The notes: generated from the sequence alone by a model not told the origin. A DNA stretch of 64,000 nucleotides from Lactiplantibacillus modestisalitolerans (GCF_005405425.1 NZ_BJEA01000010.1:62001-126000), one strand, 5' to 3'. Positions 28,364 to 37,835 are shown, counted from the stretch's first letter. Numbers and translations are program-made.

Positions 28364-29752
28364 ATGCTACTTGACCGGCAGTCGGAAACCCCCTTGTACT
28401 TTCAACTTTATCAGCAGATCAAAGCCGATTACGATCCACAGCGCGACGGCGACCGCCGGTTGTGGTCCGTCCGCCGGCTAGCGCAGAGTCTCGGCGTTTC
28501 GAAAACAACCGTGGTGCAAGCGTATGAGCAGCTGCTTGCCGAGGGGCTCGTTTACAGTGTTCCTGGGAGTGGCTACTATTTTCACCAGTTGCAAGCTTGG
28601 CCGGGCGTCCAGGCACCGGCGGCAACAACCAGGACCAGTTCGCTAAATGAACCAACGCCAACCGCCCCCTGCCGATACGATTTACGCTACGGCCACACGC
28701 CGTTAATTAAGCCAAGCTGGAATGCTTGGAAAAAAGCCGTCCGGGAAGCGCTCCGGCAAGTTGAAGAAGCGCCCGCGGACCATGCACCGATTGCGCAGGG
28801 TAGTCTGGCCTTACGCCAGCGGTTGGTCGCTTTTTTAAAAACAACGCGGGGGGTTGATTGCCAAGCCGACCAAATTGTGATTACCAACGGAGCTAAGGCG
28901 GGGCTGGCGGTTTTATTGAGTTTATTACCGGCTGGGACGGTCGGGGTTGAAAATCCGGGCTATCGGGGCCTGCAGGAACTTGCAACTGGCTATCAGCACC
29001 GGGTGGTTTCGCTGCCCGTCACGCCAACTGGTGTGGATTTGGAGTCGGTTAAACAGCTCGCTCCAGCGGTTGTGTACACTACGCCCGCGCACCAATTTCC
29101 GCTGGGCGTGGTCATGCCAGTTACGCAGCGTTTGCAGCTATTGGAGTGGGCGGCGCACAGTCGGCGGCTCATTATTGAAGACGACTACGATAGTGAATAT
29201 CGTTATGCGTCGCACCCACTGCCTGCGTTGCAGTCGTTGGCGACCGCTGGCCAAGTAGTCTACCTGGGACGCTTTTCACGGAGTATTGACCCGTCACTGC
29301 GGATGGGCTATCTAGTTTTACCACCCCAATTAGTCCCCGTTTATCAAGCCCAGTACCGTTACCGTAGTCCGATGGTGGCCGGTCTAATTCAGCAGGCAAT
29401 GCTGAATTACTTTGATTCGGGAGCCTATTATCGCCACATTAATCGCAGCCGGGTGATCAACCGGAAAAAGTACGACTTGGTGTGTGCGGAGCTGGCGCGA
29501 ACCACGTTGATTGAACCGATTGCGACCGGCGCCGGGCTTCACATGGTTGTCCGAATTCCTAACCTATCACAGACGAAGCTGTTAGCAGCGTTGGCGGAAC
29601 AAAGTGTTCGGATTTATCCGCTTGAATCGAATTGGCAACGGATGCCCACGCATGATTATTACTTGCTGGGATTTGCGGCGTTAACGCTTGACGATTTAAC
29701 CATCGCGCTGCGCCGGTTAGTTAGCGTTTGTGAACGGCTTGGACACCCGTAA
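28364..29752 (+). CDS. MocR/PdxR-type regulator (GntR helix-turn-helix fused to aminotransferase domain)
   Basis: About 462 aa from the ATG at 28364. In-frame TTG codons at 28355 and 28358 lie closer to AAAGGA and could be the true start. The N-terminal GntR winged helix (about 10-75) has TPLYFQLYQQIKAD and LAQSLGVSKTTVVQAYEQLLAEGLV. The aminotransferase-like domain (about 110-460) has VENPGYRG, TTPAHQFPLGVVMP and the PLP Lys region FSRSIDPSLRMGYLV, where the usual FSK lysine is not evident (GRFSRSI). PLP attachment should therefore be checked. Confidence 0.88.
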   Translation: MLLDRQSETPLYFQLYQQIKADYDPQRDGDRRLWSVRRLAQSLGVSKTTVVQAYEQLLAEGLVYSVPGSGYYFHQLQAWPGVQAPAATTRTSSLNEPTPTAPCRYDLRYGHTPLIKPSWNAWKKAVREALRQVEEAPADHAPIAQGSLALRQRLVAFLKTTRGVDCQADQIVITNGAKAGLAVLLSLLPAGTVGVENPGYRGLQELATGYQHRVVSLPVTPTGVDLESVKQLAPAVVYTTPAHQFPLGVVMPVTQRLQLLEWAAHSRRLIIEDDYDSEYRYASHPLPALQSLATAGQVVYLGRFSRSIDPSLRMGYLVLPPQLVPVYQAQYRYRSPMVAGLIQQAMLNYFDSGAYYRHINRSRVINRKKYDLVCAELARTTLIEPIATGAGLHMVVRIPNLSQTKLLAALAEQSVRIYPLESNWQRMPTHDYYLLGFAALTLDDLTIALRRLVSVCERLGHP

Positions 29753-29759
29753 TAAAAAA

Positions 29760-30035
29760 GGTTCTGTACCAATTGGTATTGATCTTACCGCCAGCAGCGG
29801 GTGTAACTGGCTGGAAGATTGCGGGTATCGATTTGAGCCATGGTTACACCCACTACTGGCTAGATTTACCTGAATGCGAAGCTTCGTGGTCTATCTTAGT
29901 CAGTCTCTTTTTGATAAAGCCTAGTTTTAAAGAATACTTACTAAAACTTACCCGCTTAGTTTAGCAATTGCTGTGAATTTATTAGAAGTTTAACTGATAA
30001 CTTTTTAGCAGATCAACGCTATATATCATAGAGCC
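29760..30035 (-). mobile_element. MITE-like element, copy A (276 bp), 8-bp flanking repeat
   Basis: The ends are GGTTCTGTACCAATTGG..ATTGATCT and, inverted at the other side, GGCTCTATGATAT..GTTGATCT (16 of 26 positions identical). The element is flanked directly by ATAAAAAA on both sides (29752-29759 and 30036-30043). The tip GGYTCT and an 8-bp duplication are traits of ISL3-family insertion sequences; there is no transposase gene. It contains an inverted repeat, 29790-29807 with 29843-29860 (16 of 18 matched). Related to copy B at 52878 and fragments elsewhere. The AT-rich duplication alone would be weak evidence. It inserted directly after the MocR stop codon. Confidence 0.7.
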
Positions 30036-30046
30036 ATAAAAAATTA

Positions 30047-30085
30047 AAACCGCGCCCCGGTCGTATACACGATGGGGCGCGGTTT
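30047..30085 (-). terminator. Terminator of zwf
   Basis: AAACCGCGCCCC pairs with GGGGCGCGGTTT. The minus-strand continuation is T-rich. Confidence 0.85.
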
Positions 30086-30097
30086 GCGCTTTGCTAA

Positions 30098-31582
30098 TTA
30101 ACTTTTATAAATCCATTCATGACCGTCCCGTTGCAGTAAGTCATCCGCAGCGGTGGGACCCATCGACCCTGGTTGATAATTAGGGAAGGTCGGCGTATGT
30201 TCATCCCAGTACTTTTGAATGGTATCGACGAATTTCCAGGAATAGGCGACTTCGTCCCAATGGGTAAAGTTCGTTGCATCCCCGTTTAAAACGTCGTGCA
30301 ATAACCGCTCGTAAGCTTCGGGGCTATCGCTAACGGATTGCGAATCCAACGCAAAATTAAGTTTAACCGGCGTTGTGGCGAATCCTTGGCCAACGTGCTT
30401 AGCGTTCATGCGTAGCTCGAAGCCTTCGGTTGGTTCCACGTTGATGGTCAAGACGTTGGCGTTTAAGCGGCTATTTTCGTCATCATTTTTCTGAACATCT
30501 TCGTGATTGAAAATGTTGACGATTGGTCGCTTGAAGACAATGTCGATTCGCGTGAATTTATCTGCCAAGCGTTTCCCAGTTCGAATGTAGAACGGAACGC
30601 CTGACCACCGGTAGTTATCAACCATTAGCTTGCCGGCAACGAAAGTATCCGTATTAGAATCCGGTGAAATCTTATCTTCAGAGCGGTAATCCTTAACTTG
30701 GTCAGTCGCCGCGTACTGCCCGCGGACAAAGTTAGCAGGAACTTCTTCCGGCTTCAGAGTCCGTAAGCTCCGCAAGGCCTTGACTTTTTCGACGTCAATG
30801 TCGTGTTCCGTAAATTCAACTGGTTGGTCCATAGTTAACAAACTGATAATTTGCATAATGTGATTTTGAACCATGTCCCGGAGCGCGCCACTGTTGTCAT
30901 AGTAAACGGCCCGTTCCTCGACGCCCAGTTTTTCACTCAAAGTAACCTGAACGTTTGAAATATAGCGGTTATTCCAGAGCGCTTCCCAGATGCTATTGCC
31001 AAACCGAATCGCAGAGATGTTTTGGATCATTTCCTTACCGAGGTAATGATCAATGCGGTAAATTTGGTTTTCGTTGAAGGTTGCGGTTAGCTGATCGTTC
31101 AGTTCCTTCGCGCTAGCAAAGTCGTGTCCAAACGGCTTTTCGATGATAACGCGGTTAAAGCCGTTCGTGGTTAAAATTTGTTCTGAACGTAAATGTTGGG
31201 CAATGGTCCCAAAGAAATTGGGCGCCATTGCTAAGTAAAAGATGCGGTTGCCTTGAAGACCGTACTGCGCGTCTAACTTGGCGGACAGCTTTTTTAACGT
31301 AACGTAGTGTTGCGCGTCAGTTACGTCGTGTGATTGGTAATAAAAGTGGCTTGCAAATTGGGTGACTGCGGCGGGATCAGCGTTCAAACTTGCTAACGAG
31401 GTCGCAATAACTTCGTGATAATGCTCGTCGGTCCAGGGCCGCCGAGCGGTGCCAATCACGGCAAAATGTTCACGTAAATAGCCTTTCTGGTAAAGCTTGA
31501 ATAGGGACGGATACAGTTTACGTTGGGCTAAGTCGCCGGTGCCACCAAAAATGGTGAACAAGGCAATTTTTTCTTTACTCAT
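30098..31582 (-). CDS. zwf: Glucose-6-phosphate 1-dehydrogenase
   Basis: 494 aa from the ATG at 31582 (MSKEKIALFTIFGG); the frame extends to 31672, but those 30 residues are not family-like. NADP-binding GGTGDLAQRKLYPSL at about residues 12-26, and the active site RIDHYLGKEM near residue 177. First step of the oxidative pentose phosphate/phosphoketolase route, which feeds the phosphoketolase encoded at 41977. gnd is not adjacent. Confidence 0.96.
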   Translation of the reverse strand: MSKEKIALFTIFGGTGDLAQRKLYPSLFKLYQKGYLREHFAVIGTARRPWTDEHYHEVIATSLASLNADPAAVTQFASHFYYQSHDVTDAQHYVTLKKLSAKLDAQYGLQGNRIFYLAMAPNFFGTIAQHLRSEQILTTNGFNRVIIEKPFGHDFASAKELNDQLTATFNENQIYRIDHYLGKEMIQNISAIRFGNSIWEALWNNRYISNVQVTLSEKLGVEERAVYYDNSGALRDMVQNHIMQIISLLTMDQPVEFTEHDIDVEKVKALRSLRTLKPEEVPANFVRGQYAATDQVKDYRSEDKISPDSNTDTFVAGKLMVDNYRWSGVPFYIRTGKRLADKFTRIDIVFKRPIVNIFNHEDVQKNDDENSRLNANVLTINVEPTEGFELRMNAKHVGQGFATTPVKLNFALDSQSVSDSPEAYERLLHDVLNGDATNFTHWDEVAYSWKFVDTIQKYWDEHTPTFPNYQPGSMGPTAADDLLQRDGHEWIYKS

Positions 31583-31724
31583 CAATTTCACTTCTTTACT
31601 AGAAATATTTATACCAGGTGCTGAAAATTTGTTATTTGAATTGTAAAACCTACCATTACTAATATTAAGCAATTAGTATCAACGGTCAATTATAAAGCAT
31701 TGTTCCCCCGAATAGCAACGTTGA

Positions 31725-32072
31725 TTAGGAAGAAGCTGAGTCGGGAAACGCACGCCGTAATTCGCGTTCGGTCGCAATGTTTTGCAGAATTAAGCTGATT
31801 CCTAGTCCGAGGATTTGAATTGTCGGGTCTTGGAGCCAGGCGATGTTTAAGAGTCCGCCCGCAATTGAACCAATTAGTAAAATTGTAAAAATCTCAATTC
31901 CAAACGTACTGTAGAAGCGTTGGGCAAACGCCCAAGTTTCTTCATTTTTGATTGCCCGGCGTGAGGTATAGCCGAGAAATGAGCGCATCTTAGGCATGTG
32001 AATCCGTTGATAAATCCAAACGATGAGAATAATCAAAAATCCCGCCGTAAAGCCGAAACCACTATTCGACAT
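31725..32072 (-). CDS. SdpI/YhfL-type membrane protein
   Basis: 115 aa with predicted helices at about residues 7-22, 55-75 and 80-98. The segment FLGYTSRRAIKNEETWAFAQRF resembles the GYRTxxSMKNxETWxFA motif of the SdpI family, whose founder gives immunity to the SdpC toxin in Bacillus. No toxin gene lies beside it, so an immunity role is not implied. It lies upstream of zwf on the same strand and may be a separate unit. Confidence 0.65.
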   Translation of the reverse strand: MSNSGFGFTAGFLIILIVWIYQRIHMPKMRSFLGYTSRRAIKNEETWAFAQRFYSTFGIEIFTILLIGSIAGGLLNIAWLQDPTIQILGLGISLILQNIATERELRRAFPDSASS

Positions 32073-32237
32073 TTTGTCACCTCGTTTTTTTAAATTAACA
32101 GATACTTATTTCTATTATAGCAATGAGGAGGGGCGTCGTCGACAATCGGGATTGACCGCATGCGGGGCTGAATTATTCCGCGCACGTTAGCACGAGCATG
32201 GTAAACTAGAAGCAATCAAAAATTGGAGGGGTTCAAT

Positions 32238-33641
32238 ATGACAACTTACCGTGAAGAAGCGGATACGTTAGGAACAGTTCAAATTCCAGCAACGGCTTTA
32301 TGGGGGCCACAGACAGAACGGAGTCGCCATAATTTTCCCCACGGACCGTTAATGCCGCTAGCGGTTGTGCGGGCGTTACTGGAAATTAAGCGTGCCGCCG
32401 CCGCGGTCAACGGTGATTTAAAAACGTTGGCACCGGCAAAGGCGGACTTGATCCAGCAAGCCGCAGCCAAATTATTGGCGCTGGATGATCGCGCTTTACA
32501 GGCTGATTTTCCACTACACGTTTACCAAACGGGCTCGGGAACGCAAACGAATATGAACGTCAACGAGGTTTTGGCGCACGTCGCTGGCCAACTGGCACCA
32601 CAACCGGCCATTGCCGCCAACGATGACGTTAATCAGTCACAGAGTTCCAATGACACGTTCCCAACCGCGATGAACATTGCCGCTTACCAGGTACTGACAC
32701 CGTTGATCACGCAATTAACGGCATTGATTGACGCCTTGAAAGTTAAGCAGCAGACGTATTGGCGCACGGTTAAAATTGGCCGAACGCATTTACAAGACGC
32801 GACGCCGCTCACTTTTGGCCAGGAAATTAGCGGCTGGGTCGCGATGTTAACGCACGATCGCGCTTATTTAAACCAGTTGAAAGGCGCCTTACTAGCACTG
32901 CCAATTGGGGGCACGGCGGTTGGCACCGGGTTAAATACCCAGCCGGCGTTTGCAGGGCAGATGGTTGCCGCGTTGACCACTGCTTACCAAGTACCGTTTC
33001 GGCTTAGCGACAACGCCTTTGCCGGTTTGGCCGCACACTCTGAATTAACGGTCGTTCACGGAGCGCTCAAAACGTTGGCAGCCGACCTCGTTAAAATTGG
33101 CAATGACTTGCGCTTCCTCGCGAGCGGCCCGCGGGCGGGCTACGGCGAACTCACAATTCCGGCTAACGAACCCGGCTCATCAATTATGCCTGGTAAAGTT
33201 AATCCGACTCAGGTCGAAGCCCTAACGATGGCGGCCGCCCGGGTCATGGGTAACGATACCACGATTAGCTTTGCGGCTAGTCAGGGTAACTTTGAAATGA
33301 ACGTTTATAAGCCCGTGATAATTGCGGCTTTCTTAGAATCGGCGGAACTACTGACGGGGACGCTGGCTGGCTTGACCACCAAGTTAGTGACCGGCTTACG
33401 GGTTAATGCGCAACGGATGCATCAATTGGTTGATGAATCGTTGATGACCGTTACGGCGCTATCCCCCCACATTGGCTACCATCACGCCGCGGAAATTGCT
33501 CAGCAGGCTGAAAAGCAGGGGACGACATTACGGGTGGCCGCGCTCGCCAGCGGTTACGTTACGGCGGCTGATTTTGATCAGTGGGTTGACCCGCTTAAAA
33601 TGACGAACGTAGAACGACAAACTGAATCCAAGGATGACTAA
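32238..33641 (+). CDS. fumC: Fumarate hydratase, class II
   Basis: 467 aa from the ATG at 32238, 6 nt after AGGGG; the ATG at 32223 overlaps that site. Aspartase/fumarase superfamily: TGSGTQTNMNVNEV near residue 95, SSNDTFPTAMNIAAY near 136, and the signature GSSIMPGKVNPTQ near 313. TxQNMNVNEV-type and KIGRTHLQDATP motifs point to fumarase rather than aspartase. Probably interconverts malate and fumarate in a partial TCA branch. Confidence 0.94.
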   Translation: MTTYREEADTLGTVQIPATALWGPQTERSRHNFPHGPLMPLAVVRALLEIKRAAAAVNGDLKTLAPAKADLIQQAAAKLLALDDRALQADFPLHVYQTGSGTQTNMNVNEVLAHVAGQLAPQPAIAANDDVNQSQSSNDTFPTAMNIAAYQVLTPLITQLTALIDALKVKQQTYWRTVKIGRTHLQDATPLTFGQEISGWVAMLTHDRAYLNQLKGALLALPIGGTAVGTGLNTQPAFAGQMVAALTTAYQVPFRLSDNAFAGLAAHSELTVVHGALKTLAADLVKIGNDLRFLASGPRAGYGELTIPANEPGSSIMPGKVNPTQVEALTMAAARVMGNDTTISFAASQGNFEMNVYKPVIIAAFLESAELLTGTLAGLTTKLVTGLRVNAQRMHQLVDESLMTVTALSPHIGYHHAAEIAQQAEKQGTTLRVAALASGYVTAADFDQWVDPLKMTNVERQTESKDD

Positions 33642-33652
33642 ACGATAACGAA

Positions 33653-33696
33653 AAAGCGGTAATACCGGTTCTTAAGCGAATCAGTATTACCGCTTT
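33653..33696. terminator. Bidirectional terminator after fumC
   Basis: AAAGCGGTAATAC pairs with GTATTACCGCTTT. It lies between convergent fumC and the nrdI-like gene. Confidence 0.85.
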
Positions 33697-33713
33697 ATTT
33701 TAAAAATGAGGCC

Positions 33714-34187
33714 TTATTGGGTGCACGCGTTTAGGCGTTCCTTCATGACGTGGTAAACCCGTTCCGTATCAACGGAAGTTCCCCGTAATTCGTAATCTGC
33801 AATGAAGTCGGTATCTAATTGTTCAGCGTAGCGCCGGGCGGTCAAGCAGTATTGATCGTTGAAGTTCTTATTACCGCTCCCAACGACACCTAAGCAGTAG
33901 CGTGAATTTTGATCATAGTTCAGATATTCACCTAACGCGTTGGTCATTAGTTCCTTGACCCCGTTATCGACCCCGTTACCGCCGTCTAAGTAAGTTGGGA
34001 CAAACGCGAAGTACGGTTTCGTTTCAATCGCAAAGTCGGATTGTTCGGTAATTTCCTTGAGGGTGATCAAAGGATTACTTTCATCCGCCGCGTGCTGGGT
34101 TTTGGCATAGTCCTGCAGGCCAGTCACGAATGAGCGGGTGTTACCCTCGATGGAGATGTATATAATGTTAATCGTTGATTCACTCAC
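33714..34187 (-). CDS. nrdI: NrdI-like flavodoxin (ribonucleotide reductase maturation)
   Basis: 157 aa from the GTG at 34187, 5-6 nt after GAGGAAC. Flavodoxin-like fold with IIYISIEGNTRSFV (phosphate loop) near residue 6 and the NrdI signature GVVGSGNKNFNDQYC near residue 105, in place of GSGNRNWG. NrdI passes oxidant to NrdF to form the Mn-tyrosyl cofactor. nrdE and nrdF are not beside it. Confidence 0.85.
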   Translation of the reverse strand: MSESTINIIYISIEGNTRSFVTGLQDYAKTQHAADESNPLITLKEITEQSDFAIETKPYFAFVPTYLDGGNGVDNGVKELMTNALGEYLNYDQNSRYCLGVVGSGNKNFNDQYCLTARRYAEQLDTDFIADYELRGTSVDTERVYHVMKERLNACTQ

Positions 34188-34401
34188 AATTAGTTCCTCA
34201 TTTCTGTTTGACGTTGTCTTTAGTTTACGCTGGCAAACGGGCTTTTGCAAACAACTTCAACTAATCATTGGGTTAACTAAATCTAAAACCAAAAAGTGCC
34301 AGTTGTCGGGGTTACTAATACGGCAGAGTAGGTGTCATTTGCTGAAACTAGATAAAAACGGCTTGCCAACCAAGCTGGTTGACAAACCGTTTTGACCGCG
34401 A

Positions 34402-35775
34402 TTAATCTGCTTCGGAATCGGATTGATCCGTAGTTGTCGGCGGCGTTGCCGGCGTTTTACGACTAACCTCGAAATAGTTAATGTAGGCATTCTCAAAATC
34501 GAGCGCCTTGAAATTAAAATCACCGATTTGAATCGTATCGCCAGCTTGGATTTTGGGGAAGTTATCCAAAATGTACCCGGTTAGGGTGACCACGTCAGAA
34601 TCCTCAAATTCTTGTAAGTCGGCTTTAAAGTAACGTTCAAAATCATAAATCGTCATTTTACCACTAATGTGATAAGTCCCGTCGGCCTGTTTATCAATGT
34701 ACTCATTGGAGACGTTGTCGATTTCATCGTTAACCGTCCCAAAGAGCTCTTCGTAAATATCTTTATCGGTAACGATTCCGCTAGTCCCACCATATTCATC
34801 CACGACGACCACGATTGGCGTTTGCTTATCAATCATCTTTTGGAGAATTTCTTGAATTGGGGTGGTTTCTGGAATCGTGATGATGTTACGAAGGACCTTG
34901 TTGACCCGAATATCATCATCGACTTCACCCTGACGGATGAGGTCGTAATTATAAACGTAACCTAAAATCTTATCCTTATCATTGTTGGCCACGACTGGTA
35001 GGCGGCTGAACCGCTTTTGTAGGTAAACGCGAATTGCCTGCTTGACCGTATCGTTGATGTCGATCACCACGAGCTGGGTGCGGTCAATCATGATGTCCTT
35101 AGCAATCTTGTCGTTGAATTCAAACGCACGTTGCATGTACAGGTAGTCGTCGCGTTCCAGCTCACCGCCGGAGACAGCGTTTCGTGACAAGTTTAAAATT
35201 TCGGCTTGGGAATAAACGTCGTTATCTTCGTTGGCAACCGGAATCCCTAATAGTTTGACGACCCGGGCTGAAGAGGCGTTCAATAACCAGACGAACGGAT
35301 AAAATAGGACGTGAAACCACCTGAGCGGCGTTGTAATAACGGCCATTACTTTCAGTGGCATATCGATGGCAATGTTTTTCGGAACGATTTCCGTTAAGAC
35401 CACTTCTAAGTAGGTCAACACAAAGACCCCGATGATGATACTGATAGCTCGTAGCACGCCAGTACTAATGGAAAGGTTCATCATGGAAAGTAAGTCTAGA
35501 ACGAAATGTTCAGTCGTTTGCTCCCCAATCCAACCTAAAATAATCCCCGCGAGTGAAACCCCAACTTGGGTCGTCGACAAGTATTCGTTTAAGTTGTGAA
35601 CCATGTGCAGTGAGGTGGCGATTCGCTTAGAAGGCTTATCACGCTTTTTTTGTTCTTCTTCGAGGGCGCTTGGGCGAGTCTGGACTAAAGCAAATTCACA
35701 GGCCACGAAAAAAGCGGCAACGAAGAACGTAATGACGATAATGACTAAATTTAAAATGATCTGGCCACTGTCCAA
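34402..35775 (-). CDS. CNNM/HlyC-CorC family transporter-like membrane protein
   Basis: 457 aa from a TTG at 35775, 6 nt after GAGGAA; the ATG at 35790 overlaps that ribosome binding site. N-terminal DUF21/CNNM membrane domain (about 1-195) with FFVACEFALVQTRPS, then a pair of CBS domains (about 210-330) with MIDRTQLVVIDIND and VVVVDEYGGTSGIVTDKDI, then a CorC_HlyC domain (about 345-430). The C-terminal tail is acidic. Family members are linked to Mg2+ (and Co2+) efflux; the haemolysin label is historic. Confidence 0.88.
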   Translation of the reverse strand: MDSGQIILNLVIIVITFFVAAFFVACEFALVQTRPSALEEEQKKRDKPSKRIATSLHMVHNLNEYLSTTQVGVSLAGIILGWIGEQTTEHFVLDLLSMMNLSISTGVLRAISIIIGVFVLTYLEVVLTEIVPKNIAIDMPLKVMAVITTPLRWFHVLFYPFVWLLNASSARVVKLLGIPVANEDNDVYSQAEILNLSRNAVSGGELERDDYLYMQRAFEFNDKIAKDIMIDRTQLVVIDINDTVKQAIRVYLQKRFSRLPVVANNDKDKILGYVYNYDLIRQGEVDDDIRVNKVLRNIITIPETTPIQEILQKMIDKQTPIVVVVDEYGGTSGIVTDKDIYEELFGTVNDEIDNVSNEYIDKQADGTYHISGKMTIYDFERYFKADLQEFEDSDVVTLTGYILDNFPKIQAGDTIQIGDFNFKALDFENAYINYFEVSRKTPATPPTTTDQSDSEAD

Positions 35776-35876
35776 AGAAACATTCCTCATTTCATATATT
35801 TTGTTACTAACAGTATAACGCGAAGTGACTATTATGATAAGGATTGTTACGATATTTTGCAATCAGTGAAAGATAG

Positions 35877-35905
35877 TTAACGTTTTCAAAATTTGGTGCT
35901 AAACT
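35877..35905 (+). promoter_or_regulatory. Promoter of the 35936-36717 gene pair
   Basis: TTAACG (35877-35882), 17-base spacer, TAAACT (35900-35905). No CIRCE or CtsR-like site is visible despite the Hsp20 gene downstream. Confidence 0.6.
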
Positions 35906-35935
35906 AAATGTATACCAAATAAAGGGAGATCTTCT

Positions 35936-36277
35936 GTGATGCCAGTAGAAACGAAAACTAAGATTCATGAGGATTCGAAGAAATTGGTTTATCAAGATAG
36001 TGATGTCAAGCAAGCAATGGACTTAATTCGTGATCGTGGTTACGTGACCCGGGTTGATTTTAAGCAAATGGCTGATGAAGATTGGGCGGCAGGTTTTGCC
36101 AAGAAAGTGGAAGCTGCCTTCTTAAAGGTTGACGGGGAAGATCCGTACATTTACTTTGAACAATTTGATTTCAAGGGTGGCGACATTGATTCCATCATCT
36201 TTGATATGGATCAAACGAAGACGCGAGCGAAGGCCTTAGATCTCTTAGCCGATGCGTTGCATCAAGAAGCCTATTAG
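35936..36277 (+). CDS. Conserved hypothetical cytosolic protein, 113 aa
   Basis: GTG at 35936 lies 7 nt after GGGAG; an ATG follows directly at 35939. Acidic, mixed alpha/beta, no membrane segment or signal peptide. Segments such as DSDVKQAMDLIRDRGYVTRV and DMDQTKTRAKALDLLADAL look like folded helices, but I do not recognise the family. It shares a promoter with the Hsp20 gene 23 bp downstream, which hints at a stress link. Confidence 0.75.
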   Translation: MMPVETKTKIHEDSKKLVYQDSDVKQAMDLIRDRGYVTRVDFKQMADEDWAAGFAKKVEAAFLKVDGEDPYIYFEQFDFKGGDIDSIIFDMDQTKTRAKALDLLADALHQEAY

Positions 36278-36300
36278 TCAATGATAACGGAGGGTTAGCC

Positions 36301-36717
36301 ATGTTCCGACACTTATTTTCTGATCAGCATTTAAAGACGCCCGTTGAAGTATTGCAGCGGGTGCAACGCGATGTGACCCACGTTCTTAATCCGCGGACGG
36401 TGATGCGAACGGACGTGGTGGAACACGATGATGATTATACCGTAACGGCGGAATTACCCGGTTTTGATAAGGACGCGTTAACGGTTAAGTTTGCGGATGA
36501 ATGGTTAACGATTCGGGCTAATAGCCGCACCGCTGGTAGTACTCAGGATGACGGGCGCTGGTTACACCAGGAACGGCGGGCAACCGCGCTTAGTCGGCGC
36601 TTCTACTTTGCGGATGTTGATGCGCAAAAGATTCAGGCCCACTACCACGCGGGATTGCTGGCGGTGACCCTGCCAAAGGAAGCGGCGGCAGCTAGTAGTA
36701 AAATTGAAATTCAATAG
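36301..36717 (+). CDS. Small heat shock protein, Hsp20/alpha-crystallin family
   Basis: 138 aa with an alpha-crystallin domain (about 32-135): VEHDDDYTVTAELPGFDKDAL, then RRFYFADVDAQKI and AHYHAGLLAVTLPKE, where the usual A-x-x-x-NGVL motif reads AHYHAGLL. C-terminal IEI motif (KIEIQ) present. ATP-independent chaperone. ATG start behind GGAGGG, ending at a strong terminator. Confidence 0.93.
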   Translation: MFRHLFSDQHLKTPVEVLQRVQRDVTHVLNPRTVMRTDVVEHDDDYTVTAELPGFDKDALTVKFADEWLTIRANSRTAGSTQDDGRWLHQERRATALSRRFYFADVDAQKIQAHYHAGLLAVTLPKEAAAASSKIEIQ

Positions 36718-36722
36718 ACGGG

Positions 36723-36760
36723 GAGCCACAGCGCGATGCTTGCGTTTGTGGCTCTTTTTT
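36723..36760 (+). terminator. Terminator of hsp20
   Basis: GAGCCACA ... TGTGGCTC followed by TTTTTTTT. Confidence 0.9.
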
Positions 36761-36801
36761 TAAAAAAAATACCCGAACCGCGACCGGCCGGGTAGACTGA
36801 T

Positions 36802-37146
36802 TTATGCTTTAGGTTGTTCCGCGTTTTTATTGGCATCCGAAAGGCTCATTTGAATCGTCCGCGGACGATCCTTAATGATGACAATCGTGCCCTTACCAAG
36901 AAAATCCTTCGGGCCGTCGTAAGCTAAGTCGTATTCCTTAGCAAACGAGCCGGCTTTTTGGAGCGTCATGAAAAAAATCTTATCGTCTTCGTAGTCATCG
37001 CTAAACATGATGGCAATCGTGTCGTCAATTAAGATCTTTTCTTGGCGCATCGCCTTGAGTCGCTCCCATAGACCAGCAATGACGGCTTGGGGCACCCGTT
37101 CCTTCACGTCGTCGGCTACGCGTAATTTTTTAGTCATTTCATACAT
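36802..37146 (-). CDS. DUF960-like protein, 114 aa
   Basis: The pattern VKERVPQAVIAGLWERLKAM followed by a beta hairpin with KIFFMTLQKAG and AKEYDLAY resembles DUF960 proteins of staphylococci and lactobacilli, whose function is unknown. No membrane segment. ATG at 37146, or ATG at 37137 (MTKKLRVAD), which reads more like a native start; neither has a strong ribosome binding site. Single gene. Confidence 0.7.
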   Translation of the reverse strand: MYEMTKKLRVADDVKERVPQAVIAGLWERLKAMRQEKILIDDTIAIMFSDDYEDDKIFFMTLQKAGSFAKEYDLAYDGPKDFLGKGTIVIIKDRPRTIQMSLSDANKNAEQPKA

Positions 37147-37310
37147 ATTAATCGGAACCTGCTTTTCTAAGATTTATTATTAACCAAACCATCATACCAT
37201 AATCACTTAGGATTGCACGCCATCCGCATGCTAGGTGCGCCTATTGCTTACTAGTTTACAAGACTAGCTAATCTGGATATAATAGTTTTAAGATATTAGG
37301 AGGTGCCCAG

Positions 37311-37835
37311 ATGACAGCTAATGAAACGTACGCCGATTGGCAGGCGCGGATGGCCAAGGTCGTCCTACCAAAGTGGATTGAATTGCCGAATTTTGATTTA
37401 TACATGGACCAGGTGTTACTACTGATTAACGAAACGCTCCAGCCGCTGGGAGTGGACCCGGTGACGGCGGCGATGATCAATAATTACGTCAAGCACAAGG
37501 TAATCATGGCACCGATTAAGAAAAAATATCAAATTATGCAATTAGCCGATATTATTGTGATTAGTTTATTGAAGCCCAGTTACCCGTTAGACCAAATCCG
37601 GCAGGGAATTGATCAGGTAACCGCAACCGGCTATCCTAAGCGGGCCTACGATAATTTCATTACGATGCTGACGCACCAGTTACAGCATCCTGACGAGCCG
37701 TTACAAGTTTCTGATCAGGACTTGGGTCAAAGTTTGACGAACGCGGCGGCCCGGTTGATTGTGGATAAACTAAGAACTGACGAGTTGCTTCGGTTGAATC
37801 GCCGGCGCGTTTCACCCCAACAATTAGAAAAATAA
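37311..37835 (+). CDS. DUF1836 domain protein
   Basis: 174 aa. LPKWIELPNFDLYMDQVLLLI near residue 20 and AAMINNYVKHKVIMAPIKKKY near residue 56 match the DUF1836 pattern, a MerR-like helix-turn-helix region. Probable DNA-binding protein, target unknown. ATG behind AGGAGG. A terminator at 37878-37912 follows. Confidence 0.82.
   Translation: MTANETYADWQARMAKVVLPKWIELPNFDLYMDQVLLLINETLQPLGVDPVTAAMINNYVKHKVIMAPIKKKYQIMQLADIIVISLLKPSYPLDQIRQGIDQVTATGYPKRAYDNFITMLTHQLQHPDEPLQVSDQDLGQSLTNAAARLIVDKLRTDELLRLNRRRVSPQQLEK

Noticed and set aside
29773-29964. 63-residue open frame after the MocR gene
   Set aside because: It lies wholly inside mobile element copy A, has no ribosome binding site, and is not kept open in copy B.
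31725-32072. Toxin-immunity pair, from the SdpI-like protein
   Set aside because: No SdpC-like or other peptide gene is adjacent; it stands alone next to zwf.
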